Assembly (NCBI GenBank): GCA_025353085.1
Contig: JANXRI010000466.1
Location: forward strand, 1-12,911
Source of the DNA: Betaproteobacteria bacterium
GTDB taxonomy: Bacteria > Pseudomonadota > Gammaproteobacteria > Burkholderiales > SG8-41
Reading direction: 5' to 3'
DNA: 12,911 nt
This document shows positions 1 through 7,443 of the stretch, one piece after another. The position numbers were made by a program, and so were the translations under genes. The notes under the pieces were generated by a model. It searched no databases. It was not told where the DNA came from and saw nothing but the letters and a program-made list of their open reading frames with translations. Every line of letters starts with the position of its first letter. Position 1 is the first letter of the stretch.

Positions 1-143
1 TGGTTACGCTGGTGTTGGCCGCCAATCTATTCGCGGACGCGGTGCGCGATGCGTTCGACCCGCGCGTGCGCCCGCGCGGACTGCCGCTCACCCCGGTGCT
101 AAAAACGCGCGACGCCGCGCCGGCCGCGACGGAAGCGATATGA
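1..143 (+). CDS. ABC transporter permease, C-terminal end only (Opp/Dpp/YejE type)
   Basis: Only the last 46 codons are present; the reading frame begins at base 3 and stops with TGA at 141-143. The segment NLFADAVRDAFDPRVRPR is the typical end of the last membrane helix and cytoplasmic tail of peptide/nickel-type ABC permeases of the DppC/OppC/YejE family, which carry substrate across the inner membrane. The remaining tail is proline/alanine-rich and looks unstructured. The stop codon overlaps the start of the next gene as ATGA, so permease and ATPase are almost certainly cotranscribed and translationally coupled. A YejE-like second permease is the natural partner of a fused double ATPase. 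Substrate cannot be told from this fragment. Confidence 0.8.
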   Translation, partial: VTLVLAANLFADAVRDAFDPRVRPRGLPLTPVLKTRDAAPAATEAI

Positions 144-2173
144 GCGCGGACTTGCTGGAAATTCGCGAGTTGTCGACATGGCTGGTCAGCAACGACGAAA
201 TCGTCCGCGCGATCGACGGCCTGTCGCTTGAGATCGGGCGCGGCGAAACCTATGCTTTATTAGGCGAGTCCGGGTGCGGAAAATCGATGACCGCATTGTC
301 GGTCATGCGCCTTCTGCCCGATGCCGGTCAGGTGGTCGGTGGCGTGGTCAAGCTCGACGGCGCCGATCTGCTAAGCCAGCCCGAAATTGCGATGCGTGAT
401 ATTCGCGGGCGGCGCGTCGCGATGATATTCCAGGAGCCCATGCTGAGCCTCAACCCGGTCATGCAGATCGGCGCGCAAATCGCGGAGACGCTGCAACGGC
501 ATACCGATCTCTCCGGCGCGGCACTCGACGCGCGAGTGCTCGAACTCTTGAACTCAGTCGGCATCCCGGATCCGGCGCGCCGGCGTACCGAGTATCCGTT
601 CCAGCTATCCGGCGGCATGAAGCAGCGCGTGATGATTGCAATCGCGCTCGCCTGCGGTCCTGAATTACTCATTGCTGATGAGCCCACGACCGCGCTCGAT
701 GTGACGATCCAGGCGCAGATCCTCGACTTATTGCGCGAACTGCAAAAGAAAACGGGCATGTCGGTATTGCTGATCACCCATGACCTTGCGGTAGTCTCCG
801 AAATGGCGCAGCGCGTCGCCGTCATGTATGCGGGCCAGATTGTAGAGACGGCGTCGCGCAAAATATTTTTTGAGAAGCCCGCGCATCCTTATTCGCGCAA
901 GCTGTTCGATTCGCTGCCGGGCAACCATCGCCGCGGCGACATGCTCGCGGTGATTCGCGGCAGCGTGCCGCCGCTTACGCGCGAATTCACGTGCTGCCGG
1001 TTTGCCGACCGGTGCGATTTCGCATGGGATTTGTGTCGCACGGTGGTGCCGCCCTGGTACGACCTAGTCAACGGGCAGGGCGCGCGCTGCCACTTGTATG
1101 GCCAAGGTGCGGAGGGCCGGCTGGCCGCTGCGGAGGCGCAAAGAAATACGCCGCTTGTCCAGTCGCCGCCACCCGCCGAGTCAGCGGCGAACGCAGAGCG
1201 CGCGTTATTGCAGGTCACCGACCTTAAAGTGCACTTTCCGATTCGCAGCGGTTTTCTGCAACGCGTAACGGCACATGTAAAAGCGGTCGACGGCGTGTCC
1301 TTGTCGATTGCTGCGGGCCGCACGCTGGGTCTCGTCGGCGAATCAGGCTGTGGCAAAACCACCGTCGGCAAGGGTATTTTGCGGCTCGTCGAACCGACCG
1401 GCGGCGAAGTATTGTTTGCAGGGCAGGACCTCGCGCGGCTCACGCGTTCTGCCATGCGCGCCAAGCGCAACGAGGTGCAGATTATTTTTCAGGACCCGTA
1501 TGCGTCGCTCAATCCGCGCATGCGCGTGACCGAGATTCTCGAGGAGGGCATGGTCGCGCTCGGGATTGGGCGCACGACGAGCGAACGCGCGACTCGCATC
1601 GATCGTCTGCTCGATGAAGTCGGCCTCGCGCCGGCAATGAAATTGCGCTATCCGCACGAGTTTTCCGGCGGCCAGCGCCAGCGCATTGCGATCGCGCGCG
1701 CCTTGTCGGTCGAACCGCGACTCATCATTTGCGATGAGCCGACCAGCGCGCTCGACGTTTCAGTGCAGGCGCAAATACTCAATTTGCTCAAGTCGCTGCA
1801 GGACCGCAAAGGCCTCGCGTATCTCTTCATCACGCACAATATATCGGTGGTCGAGTTTCTCGCGCACGAGGTTGCGGTCATGTATCTTGGACGCATCGTC
1901 GAGGCGGGCGCGGTGGACGAAGTGCTTAAATCACCGCAGCACCCCTACACGCGCGCGCTGCTCTCCGCAGTACCCGTGATCGATGCGACTACGCGGCATG
2001 AATTCATTCGGCTGCAGGGCGATTTGCCGTCGCCGGTCAATCCGCCGACGGGATGTTATTTTCACCCGCGGTGCCCGCAGGCGATGCCCGAATGCGCTGT
2101 GACCTATCCCGCCGAGACGCCGCTGTCGGCGACGCGCAACGTGCATTGCCATCTTTATAAGATGGTGAAATAA
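140..2173 (+). CDS. Peptide-type ABC transporter, fused double ATP-binding protein (YejF/GsiA-like)
   Basis: This cytoplasmic ATPase powers a binding-protein-dependent importer of peptides or similar small solutes. Two complete nucleotide-binding domains lie in tandem. Domain 1 has Walker A GESGCGKS (42-49), Q-loop Q98, signature LSGGM (156-160), Walker B LLIADE (176-181) and switch H214. Domain 2 has GESGCGKT (400-407), Q451, FSGGQ (508-512), IICDE (529-533) and H566. All catalytic residues are present in both, so both sites look active. Each domain is followed by the oligopeptide-transporter C-terminal extension (about 240-320 and 590-677) carrying four cysteines with identical spacing; a related cysteine motif is reported to hold an iron-sulfur cluster in some DppD proteins. 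At 677 residues it is longer than E. coli YejF (about 529), because both extensions are complete. It overlaps the upstream permease by ATGA. A substrate-binding protein and first permease would be expected upstream of the window. Assignment to YejF, GsiA or DdpDF cannot be settled by eye. Confidence 0.93.
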   Translation: MSADLLEIRELSTWLVSNDEIVRAIDGLSLEIGRGETYALLGESGCGKSMTALSVMRLLPDAGQVVGGVVKLDGADLLSQPEIAMRDIRGRRVAMIFQEPMLSLNPVMQIGAQIAETLQRHTDLSGAALDARVLELLNSVGIPDPARRRTEYPFQLSGGMKQRVMIAIALACGPELLIADEPTTALDVTIQAQILDLLRELQKKTGMSVLLITHDLAVVSEMAQRVAVMYAGQIVETASRKIFFEKPAHPYSRKLFDSLPGNHRRGDMLAVIRGSVPPLTREFTCCRFADRCDFAWDLCRTVVPPWYDLVNGQGARCHLYGQGAEGRLAAAEAQRNTPLVQSPPPAESAANAERALLQVTDLKVHFPIRSGFLQRVTAHVKAVDGVSLSIAAGRTLGLVGESGCGKTTVGKGILRLVEPTGGEVLFAGQDLARLTRSAMRAKRNEVQIIFQDPYASLNPRMRVTEILEEGMVALGIGRTTSERATRIDRLLDEVGLAPAMKLRYPHEFSGGQRQRIAIARALSVEPRLIICDEPTSALDVSVQAQILNLLKSLQDRKGLAYLFITHNISVVEFLAHEVAVMYLGRIVEAGAVDEVLKSPQHPYTRALLSAVPVIDATTRHEFIRLQGDLPSPVNPPTGCYFHPRCPQAMPECAVTYPAETPLSATRNVHCHLYKMVK

Positions 2174-2183
2174 CGGCACGGAG

Positions 2184-3626
2184 TCAGCGCGGTTTTTTTC
2201 GGGTCGGCGCTGTTTTCTTCCTGGTTTGCGTCACGCTCGCCCTCGTAACCGCAGGCGATCGCCTGCCGGCTTTGTGCGCGGTCTTCGCCGTGCCGCCTCT
2301 GCGCGAGCCGTTGCTGGCCGATTTCTTCGGCATCCTGCCACCTGTCATCGCTGGCAAAGGAAGATCCGGCAAATACGGTTTTGCGCTGGCGACCGCCGGG
2401 ACAAGCACCGTTAAGCCGTTGCCGGCACCGCCTTTCGCGCCTATGCCGTTCGCCGTCTTCAATTGCGCGACGCTGATGCCGTAGCGCGCCGCGACACGAT
2501 CAAGCGTTTCGCCGGGCTTTAACTTGTAGGCTTCCCACGAGACCAGCGGTTCATCGTGATTCTCCATATTCAAGCGAAACGTATCGGCCTTATTGGCGGG
2601 GAACAATAGTACGCGCTCGCCGTCAGCCCTGATGACCGGACCGTTATTGCCCGGATTCAACGACAGAAATTCATCGATCGGCATCTCCGCAAGTTTCGCT
2701 GCGAGTTTGACGTCGATGTGTTTCGTCGTCGGAACTTCGACAAAGTACGGTTGGTTCGGCACCTCCGCGAGATCGATTCCGTATTGCGCCGGATTGGCCA
2801 CGATGTTCTTGACCGCCTGCAGTTTCGGCATGTAATTGCGCGTCTCTGCCGGCATACTGAGGCTGCGATAATCGGTCGGCAAACCTTTGGCGAGGTTCTT
2901 TGCGATCGCGCGCGACACCGCGCCTTCGCCCCAATTGTAGGATGCGAGCGCCAGATCCCAGGTGCCGAACATCTCATACAATTTTTCAAGATAGTCGAGC
3001 GCCGCGTTGGTCGCGGCAGTCACGTCCCGGCGGCCGTCATACCAGAAGTTCTGCTGCAGCCCGTAAGCCTTGCCCGTCGACGGCATGAACTGCCAGATGC
3101 CCGATGCGTGCGCGCGCGAGTAAGCAACCGGGTTGTAGGCGCTCTCGATAATCGGCAGCAGCGCGATTTCACTCGGCATGCCGCGTTTCTCGACCTGCTC
3201 CACGATGTAATACAAATAGCGGCTGCTGCGCGCGACGATGCGCGAAATATAGTCGGGGCGTTTGGCAAACCACTCTTCCTGTTCGCGCACGAGCGGGCTC
3301 GTCATATCGGGCAATCCGAACCCGGTGCGGATACGCTGCCACAAGCTGGTTGGCCGTAACGTGAGGTCCAACATTGTCGGCGCGAACGGCGCGGGCTGCG
3401 CGAAGGTTGCTGACCCGGTTGCGGACTCCGTCGCTGACTCGGCGCCTGGCGGACGCAACCCCGGCTCGGCAGTCTCAGCCGGCGCGGGCGCATCGTCAGG
3501 ATCGCGACTCATTTGCAACGAAGCGGGCGGCTCACCGGGATCAACTTCGGCGGCGCTTGGCAAAGATGCGTGAACGGTCACAAAAAGTCCGGCCGCGAGC
3601 AGCAGCGCTCTGGCTAGTGGCTGCAT
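2184..3626 (-). CDS. mltD: Membrane-bound/periplasmic lytic murein transglycosylase D
   Basis: MltD cleaves the glycan strands of peptidoglycan to 1,6-anhydro-muropeptides in the periplasm. Residues 1 to about 26 form a signal peptide (hydrophobic ALLLAAGLFVTV) with signal-peptidase-I-like sites (VHA at 20 or SAA at 26). Residues 30-85 are a Pro/Ala/Glu/Ser-rich linker. The SLT catalytic domain spans about 110-260 with catalytic Glu161 in PIIESAYNP, GIWQFMP (176-182) and ASYNWGEG (228-235). One LysM peptidoglycan-binding domain sits at about 367-412 (YKLKPGETLDRVAARYG). The last 45 or so residues are very rich in Arg/Lys/Thr. Oddly, no lipobox cysteine is present, although E. coli MltD is a lipoprotein, and only one LysM is recognisable. 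It follows gloB on the same strand with a 157-nt gap holding a good promoter, so it can be transcribed alone. It converges on the ABC operon with a 10-nt gap. No strong ribosome site precedes the ATG. Confidence 0.93.
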   Translation of the reverse strand: MQPLARALLLAAGLFVTVHASLPSAAEVDPGEPPASLQMSRDPDDAPAPAETAEPGLRPPGAESATESATGSATFAQPAPFAPTMLDLTLRPTSLWQRIRTGFGLPDMTSPLVREQEEWFAKRPDYISRIVARSSRYLYYIVEQVEKRGMPSEIALLPIIESAYNPVAYSRAHASGIWQFMPSTGKAYGLQQNFWYDGRRDVTAATNAALDYLEKLYEMFGTWDLALASYNWGEGAVSRAIAKNLAKGLPTDYRSLSMPAETRNYMPKLQAVKNIVANPAQYGIDLAEVPNQPYFVEVPTTKHIDVKLAAKLAEMPIDEFLSLNPGNNGPVIRADGERVLLFPANKADTFRLNMENHDEPLVSWEAYKLKPGETLDRVAARYGISVAQLKTANGIGAKGGAGNGLTVLVPAVASAKPYLPDLPLPAMTGGRMPKKSASNGSRRGGTAKTAHKAGRRSPAVTRASVTQTRKKTAPTRKKPR

Positions 3627-3659
3627 CAGGTTGCAGTCCGGTCTGATTTGAACGCGGCC

Positions 3660-3688
3660 ATGTTACTAACCGCTGTTCAGTCAGTCAA
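3660..3688 (-). promoter_or_regulatory. Sigma70-type promoter of mltD
   Basis: Read on the minus strand, TTGACT (3688-3683) is followed after exactly 17 nt by TAACAT (3665-3660). That is five of six matches to the -35 consensus and four of six to the -10. Transcription would begin near 3653, giving a leader of about 27 nt to the mltD ATG at 3626. The site lies in the gap between gloB and mltD, so mltD need not depend on read-through from gloB. Confidence 0.55.
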
Positions 3689-3783
3689 GGTGAATTCCCG
3701 AAAATAATCAAGGTGAAAGAAGCGATTTCAGGCCTGATAAACAAGGGCTTAATCACGTATTTTTCGAACTCAACCACACACTT

Positions 3784-4554
3784 TCAAAAATTGTTTTTCC
3801 ATTCGCGCAGCGCCCCCAGCACGCTCACCGCGTCGGTCAGGCGCTCGCCCGCATGCTTGCTTGCGGCGGCGATCACTGCCGGCTCCGAACAGCGCATGAA
3901 CGGATTTGTGCGCAGTTCCTGCGCCAGCGTTGAAGGCAACGTTGCTTCGTTTTTCGCGCGCAGTGCGCCGGCCGTTTTTTCCAAATTCGCGAGTTCAGCA
4001 TTGCCGGCTTCTACTGCGCGCGCGAATTTAATGTTGGAGAGCGTGTACTCATGACCGCAATAGACACGGGTCGCCGCCGGCAATTGCGCCAGTTTTGTCA
4101 GCGCCGCATGCATGTCGGCCGGCGTGCCCTCGAACAAACGGCCGCAGCCGCAAGCGAACAGCGTGTCCCCGCAAAACAGCATGCCGCCGCCGTAAAAGGC
4201 GATATGCGTGCGCGTATGCGCGGGGATCTCCAGCACTTGAAATTCGATGCCGAAAGCAGGCAGCATAAACGTGTCGCCTTCGCGCACACGATCGCTGACG
4301 GTCGGAATACGCTCGTCATAAGGACCATAAACCGGCACCGGATAATGCTCGAGCAGCTCGGCATTGCCGCCGACGTGGTCGGCATGGTGGTGCGTATTAA
4401 GTATGGCGGTGAGCGTGAGCTTGTGGGCGCGTAGATAGGCGAGCACGGGCGCTGCTTCGCCGGGATCGACGACCGCTGCGTTGTTGCCCTGCCTGAGCGT
4501 CCACACATAGTTGTCCTGGAATGCGCGAACGGGATTAACGGTTAAATCATGCAT
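3784..4554 (-). CDS. gloB: Hydroxyacylglutathione hydrolase (glyoxalase II)
   Basis: GloB hydrolyses S-D-lactoylglutathione to D-lactate and glutathione, the second step of methylglyoxal detoxification, in the cytoplasm. The protein is 256 residues, the usual length. The metallo-beta-lactamase metal motif THHHADH is at 54-60 (H55, H57, D59, H60). Further metal ligands are H113 (PAHTRTHI), D130 (FCGDTLF) and H168 (CGHEYT). The glyoxalase-II C-terminal helical domain follows, with the glutathione-site segments K-F-A-R near 176-179 and NPFMR close to the end. It stands immediately upstream of mltD on the same strand and diverges from a YafS-like methyltransferase, as in E. coli. The ATG lacks a clear ribosome site; a good promoter lies about 36-64 nt upstream. 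Confidence 0.95.
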   Translation of the reverse strand: MHDLTVNPVRAFQDNYVWTLRQGNNAAVVDPGEAAPVLAYLRAHKLTLTAILNTHHHADHVGGNAELLEHYPVPVYGPYDERIPTVSDRVREGDTFMLPAFGIEFQVLEIPAHTRTHIAFYGGGMLFCGDTLFACGCGRLFEGTPADMHAALTKLAQLPAATRVYCGHEYTLSNIKFARAVEAGNAELANLEKTAGALRAKNEATLPSTLAQELRTNPFMRCSEPAVIAAASKHAGERLTDAVSVLGALREWKNNF

Positions 4555-4589
4555 GAGGATAGGCTCGTTGAGGTGGGTGCAGAGGCGGT

Positions 4590-4618
4590 ATCTTTGTTTT
4601 AAACTGGCTGCATGTCAA
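4590..4618 (-). promoter_or_regulatory. Putative gloB promoter overlapping the methyltransferase start
   Basis: On the minus strand a perfect -35 TTGACA (4618-4613) is followed after 17 nt by AAAGAT (4595-4590), a weak -10 that keeps the key A at position 2 and T at position 6. The expected start near 4583 gives a leader of about 29 nt to gloB. The -35 box overlaps the first codons of the divergent methyltransferase gene, so the two transcription units must share this 57-nt gap. The -10 is poor, hence modest confidence. Confidence 0.4.
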
Positions 4619-5388
4619 CGCCGACGAACATGCAATCACCGGATGGGTGGCTCGCTACGCCGCTCGGGTGCTATTTGCTCGAGTGCGAATACCGGTATTT
4701 CGATGAAACAGTGGCGGATTTGTTCGGCTACAACGCGCTGCAACTGGGCCTGCCCGAGCACGACTTCCTGCGCGCAAGCCGGATTCCGTTCAAATGCCAT
4801 GTCGCGCCAAGCGGGCCGGCGGGCCTGCACGCGCGCTTTCGCGACCTGCCGATCGCCAGCAACAGCGTCGACCTGCTGGTGTTGCCGCACGTGCTCGAAT
4901 TCAGCGTCAATCCGCACCAGATTTTGCGCGAGGTGCAGCGCGTATTGATGCCCGAGGGGCATGCTGTCATCGCCTGCTTTAACCCGTGGAGTTTATGGGG
5001 CGTGCGTCGCCTCTTCAATTTCACACCTGAAGCGTATCCGTGGGATGCCCGGTTCATAAACCTGCCGCGCCTGAAAGACTGGCTCGCGTTGCTTGAGCTC
5101 GAAATCAGCGCCGGCAAGATGGGCTGTTACGCGCCGCCATTCGCGCAGGACAAGTGGCTCAAGCGCTTTGGTTTCATGGAGTCGGCGGGGGATCGCTGGT
5201 GGCCAATCGCCGGCGGCGTTTATTTTCTGCACGTGATCAAGCGGGTGCGCGGCATGCGCCTCATCATGCCGAAATGGCGCGAAGAAGCGGCCCGCCGTCC
5301 CGCTCTCTCGGTGGTGCCTAAAACGCAGGACAACGACTGGCCCGCGGCGGCGCGCGAACCGGGCAACACACGCATCGTTACGCGATGA
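4612..5388 (+). CDS. YafS-like SAM-dependent methyltransferase-fold protein
   Basis: A 258-residue cytoplasmic protein whose central part (about 75-130) matches the class I methyltransferase fold: LPIASNSVDLLVLPHVLEF (motif II/III region, acidic then LPHVLE) followed by ILREVQRVLMPEGHAVI and FNPWSLWGVRR. This resembles E. coli YafS, which has the same position between gloB and rnhA. The usual glycine-rich SAM loop (E/DxGxGxG) is not visible; the equivalent place reads NALQLGLPEHDFL (41-53), so the SAM site is altered or the activity differs. No substrate is known to me. The stop overlaps the rnhA start as ATGA, implying coupling. A second in-frame ATG at 4630 (codon 7) is a possible start; neither ATG has a visible ribosome site. 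It diverges from gloB with a 57-nt gap. Confidence 0.85.
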   Translation: MSTPTNMQSPDGWLATPLGCYLLECEYRYFDETVADLFGYNALQLGLPEHDFLRASRIPFKCHVAPSGPAGLHARFRDLPIASNSVDLLVLPHVLEFSVNPHQILREVQRVLMPEGHAVIACFNPWSLWGVRRLFNFTPEAYPWDARFINLPRLKDWLALLELEISAGKMGCYAPPFAQDKWLKRFGFMESAGDRWWPIAGGVYFLHVIKRVRGMRLIMPKWREEAARRPALSVVPKTQDNDWPAAAREPGNTRIVTR

Positions 5389-5849
5389 CGGGTGGTCAAG
5401 TCGACGTCTTTACTGACGGCGCGTGCAAAGGCAATCCGGGCGTCGGCGGCTGGGGCGTACTGCTTCAGTACGGGGCGCGTAAGCGCGAGTTGTGCGGCGG
5501 CGAGGCGCATACCACCAACAACCGCATGGAACTCACCGCGGTAATTCGCGCGCTTGAAGCGTTGAACCGGCAATGCCATGTAAGATTGCACACCGATTCC
5601 AAATACGTACAGCAAGGCATCACCGAATGGATTCACGCGTGGAAAAAGCGCGGCTGGAAAACGACCGACAGGAAGCCGGTCAAGAACGAAGATTTGTGGC
5701 GCCGGCTCGACGAGCTGGCACAAGAGCACGAAATTGAATGGCTATGGGTGCGCGGCCATAACGGGCACGACGGCAACGAGCGCGCCGATGAACTCGCCAA
5801 CGCTGGCGTTGAAACAATCAGGGCAGAAGGGAAAGCGGCGAGCAGTTAA
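5385..5849 (+). CDS. rnhA: Ribonuclease HI
   Basis: RNase HI cleaves the RNA strand of RNA-DNA hybrids in the cytoplasm, removing R-loops and assisting primer removal. At 154 residues it is the usual bacterial length. All catalytic carboxylates are present: D11 in FTDGACKGNPG, E49 in NNRMEL, D71 in HTDSKYV and D135 in NERADELA, together with H125 of the flexible VRGHNGH loop. The basic handle region is present (IHAWKKRGWKTTDRKPVKN, about 83-101). The ATG overlaps the stop of the methyltransferase (ATGA), so it is translated from that message. dnaQ follows after 50 nt on the same strand, unlike E. coli, where rnhA and dnaQ diverge. Confidence 0.97.
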   Translation: MTGGQVDVFTDGACKGNPGVGGWGVLLQYGARKRELCGGEAHTTNNRMELTAVIRALEALNRQCHVRLHTDSKYVQQGITEWIHAWKKRGWKTTDRKPVKNEDLWRRLDELAQEHEIEWLWVRGHNGHDGNERADELANAGVETIRAEGKAASS

Positions 5850-5899
5850 AGGCGGTGGCAATGTACTTCCGCGGCTGACTTAACGCGCGAAAATAAAAT

Positions 5900-6604
5900 A
5901 TGCGGCAAATTATCCTGGATACCGAAACCACCGGCCTTGATCCCAAGCTCGGTCACCGCGTCATTGAAATTGCGGCGGTCGAAATCGTCGACCGCCGCCC
6001 GACCGGCAATCATTTTCATCGCTACGTAAACCCCGGGCGCGCCAGCGACGAAGGCGCGCTCGAGGTACACGGCCTCACCGACGAATTTCTGCGCGACAAG
6101 CCGAAGTTCCGCGACATTGCGAAGGAGTTTCTCGAGTTTGTCGCCGGCGGTGAGCTCATCATCCACAACGCTGCGTTCGACTGTGCTTTCCTCGATGCCG
6201 AACTCGGGCTGCTCGACTTAAAACCGCTTACCGGCCATTGCCCGCAAGTCGTCGACACGCTGCGCATGGCGCGCGATCTTCACCCGGGCAAAAAAAACAA
6301 TCTGAATTCTCTATGCGAACGTTATCAGATCGACAACTCGGCGCGCACTCTGCACGGCGCACTGCTCGACGCCAACCTGCTCGCCGAAGTGTATCTCGCG
6401 ATGACGCGCGGTCAGGACAGCCTCATCATCGACGCCGCGCCGACGCCGCAGGCACAGGCTGAAACGCGCCGTAATATGGGCGAACTCAAGCTGGTCGTGC
6501 TGGTTGCCACGGCCGAAGAGCTGGCCGCCCATGAATTGCAGCTCGCCGAAATCGACACGGCGAGTCGCGGCGCCTGCGTGTGGACCAAGCTCGTCGCGGC
6601 CTGA
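5900..6604 (+). CDS. dnaQ: DNA polymerase III epsilon subunit, 3'-5' proofreading exonuclease
   Basis: The epsilon subunit excises mispaired 3' nucleotides and is bound to the alpha subunit in the replicative polymerase core. At 234 residues it is close to the E. coli length (243). Exonuclease motifs of the DEDDh class are complete: D7 and E9 in LDTETTG, D94 in HNAAFDCAFLD, and H152 with D157 in LHGALLDA. Fifteen residues after D157 the sequence QDSLII (172-177) sits where E. coli epsilon carries its beta-clamp-binding hexapeptide, and fits that motif. The rest of the C-terminal tail (about 178-234) would bind alpha. It lies downstream of rnhA in the same direction. No clear ribosome site precedes the ATG. 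It ends 2 nt from the stop of the convergent nudC. Confidence 0.95.
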   Translation: MRQIILDTETTGLDPKLGHRVIEIAAVEIVDRRPTGNHFHRYVNPGRASDEGALEVHGLTDEFLRDKPKFRDIAKEFLEFVAGGELIIHNAAFDCAFLDAELGLLDLKPLTGHCPQVVDTLRMARDLHPGKKNNLNSLCERYQIDNSARTLHGALLDANLLAEVYLAMTRGQDSLIIDAAPTPQAQAETRRNMGELKLVVLVATAEELAAHELQLAEIDTASRGACVWTKLVAA

Positions 6605-6606
6605 AA

Positions 6607-7443
6607 TTAAATTGCTTCGCCGCGCGCAAGCCGCGCGCACACCGTCGTAATCAGACGGCGGGAAATGCTGATGCTCGGCGGCAGTTGCGGCAACTGCTCC
6701 GCATCGAAAAAACGCGCGTCTTCGATTTCGACGCCATCCGGACGGATCTCTCCGCCTGCATAGTCGGCGACAAAGGCGACCATCAGCGAATGCGGGAAAG
6801 GCCACGGCTGGCTGCCGAAGTAGCGGATGTTTTCCACTGCCACGCCGACTTCTTCGCGGGTTTCACGGCGCACCGTTTCTTCGAGTGTCTCACCGGGTTC
6901 CACAAAACCGGCGAGCGCGCTGTAGCGGCCGGGCGTCCATTCCTTCTTGCGCCCGAGCAGAACTTCGCGGCCGCGCTTAATCAATATCATGATCGCGGGC
7001 GAAACCGGCGGATAGACGGTAAACCGGCATTGGGGGCAGGCCCGCGCGCGTTCCTCGGTTCGCGCCACGGTCGGCGCTGCGCAACGGCTGCAAAATTGGT
7101 GATTGCGGTCCCACTCCAGGATTTGGTAAGCGCGCCCGGCAAGCACCGCCAGCGGTTCATCGACGAGGCCAAATACCGCGCGCAGCCCATGCATCGAATG
7201 ACCCGCGGGCAATTCGTTCGCGTGTTCGAGTTCGGCGACGAAACAATGCTCGCCGCCGTAGGTGCCCAGGTAGAGGCTGCGCACCGCGCTCACGCCAAGG
7301 TCGGTAACCTCAAGACAGCGCGGCAGCCTTGCTGCGTCTTCAACTTGCTCGATCAGCAGTTCGCCTCGATGAAACGCGAACCACAATGCGGGCCCGGTGC
7401 GCCCCGCGGGCGGTGCGACCAGTGGCTGGTATTCGTGTGGCAT
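6607..7443 (-). CDS. nudC: NAD(H) pyrophosphatase / NAD-RNA decapping NUDIX hydrolase
   Basis: NudC hydrolyses NAD(H) to NMN(H) and AMP and removes NAD caps from RNA 5' ends. Numbering from the chosen ATG (278 residues), a zinc ribbon has CSRC and CPQC pairs (C118, C121, C136, C139). The NUDIX box runs from G179 (GFVEPGE) to REETREEVG-like residues near 193-200, complete with its Glu residues. The NADH-specific motif SQPWPFPHS follows at about 211-219. The frame stays open upstream to a TTG at 7497 and an ATG at 7479, but the ATG at 7443 has AGAGGA upstream (a slightly long spacing of about 11 nt) and gives a normal N-terminus, so it is preferred. The gene converges on dnaQ with a 2-nt gap and faces away from the unknown gene at 7703. 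Confidence 0.92.
   Translation of the reverse strand: MPHEYQPLVAPPAGRTGPALWFAFHRGELLIEQVEDAARLPRCLEVTDLGVSAVRSLYLGTYGGEHCFVAELEHANELPAGHSMHGLRAVFGLVDEPLAVLAGRAYQILEWDRNHQFCSRCAAPTVARTEERARACPQCRFTVYPPVSPAIMILIKRGREVLLGRKKEWTPGRYSALAGFVEPGETLEETVRRETREEVGVAVENIRYFGSQPWPFPHSLMVAFVADYAGGEIRPDGVEIEDARFFDAEQLPQLPPSISISRRLITTVCARLARGEAI

Noticed and set aside
2160..2215. Shared intrinsic terminator between the ABC operon and mltD
   Set aside because: There is a T-run (2191-2198) inside the mltD end, but no stem directly before it; the 10-nt gap is too short for a hairpin of its own.
2718..3359. 213-codon plus-strand open frame opposite mltD
   Set aside because: It mirrors the conserved SLT domain of mltD, is Arg-rich, and has no ribosome site or family features.
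5850..5899. dnaQ promoter in the rnhA-dnaQ gap
   Set aside because: TAAAAT at 5894-5899 touches the ATG, so a start from it would fall inside the gene, and no suitable -35 is present.
6605..6606. tRNA gene next to dnaQ, as found in E. coli
   Set aside because: nudC begins (stop side) 2 nt after dnaQ, leaving no room; no cloverleaf was seen elsewhere in the window.
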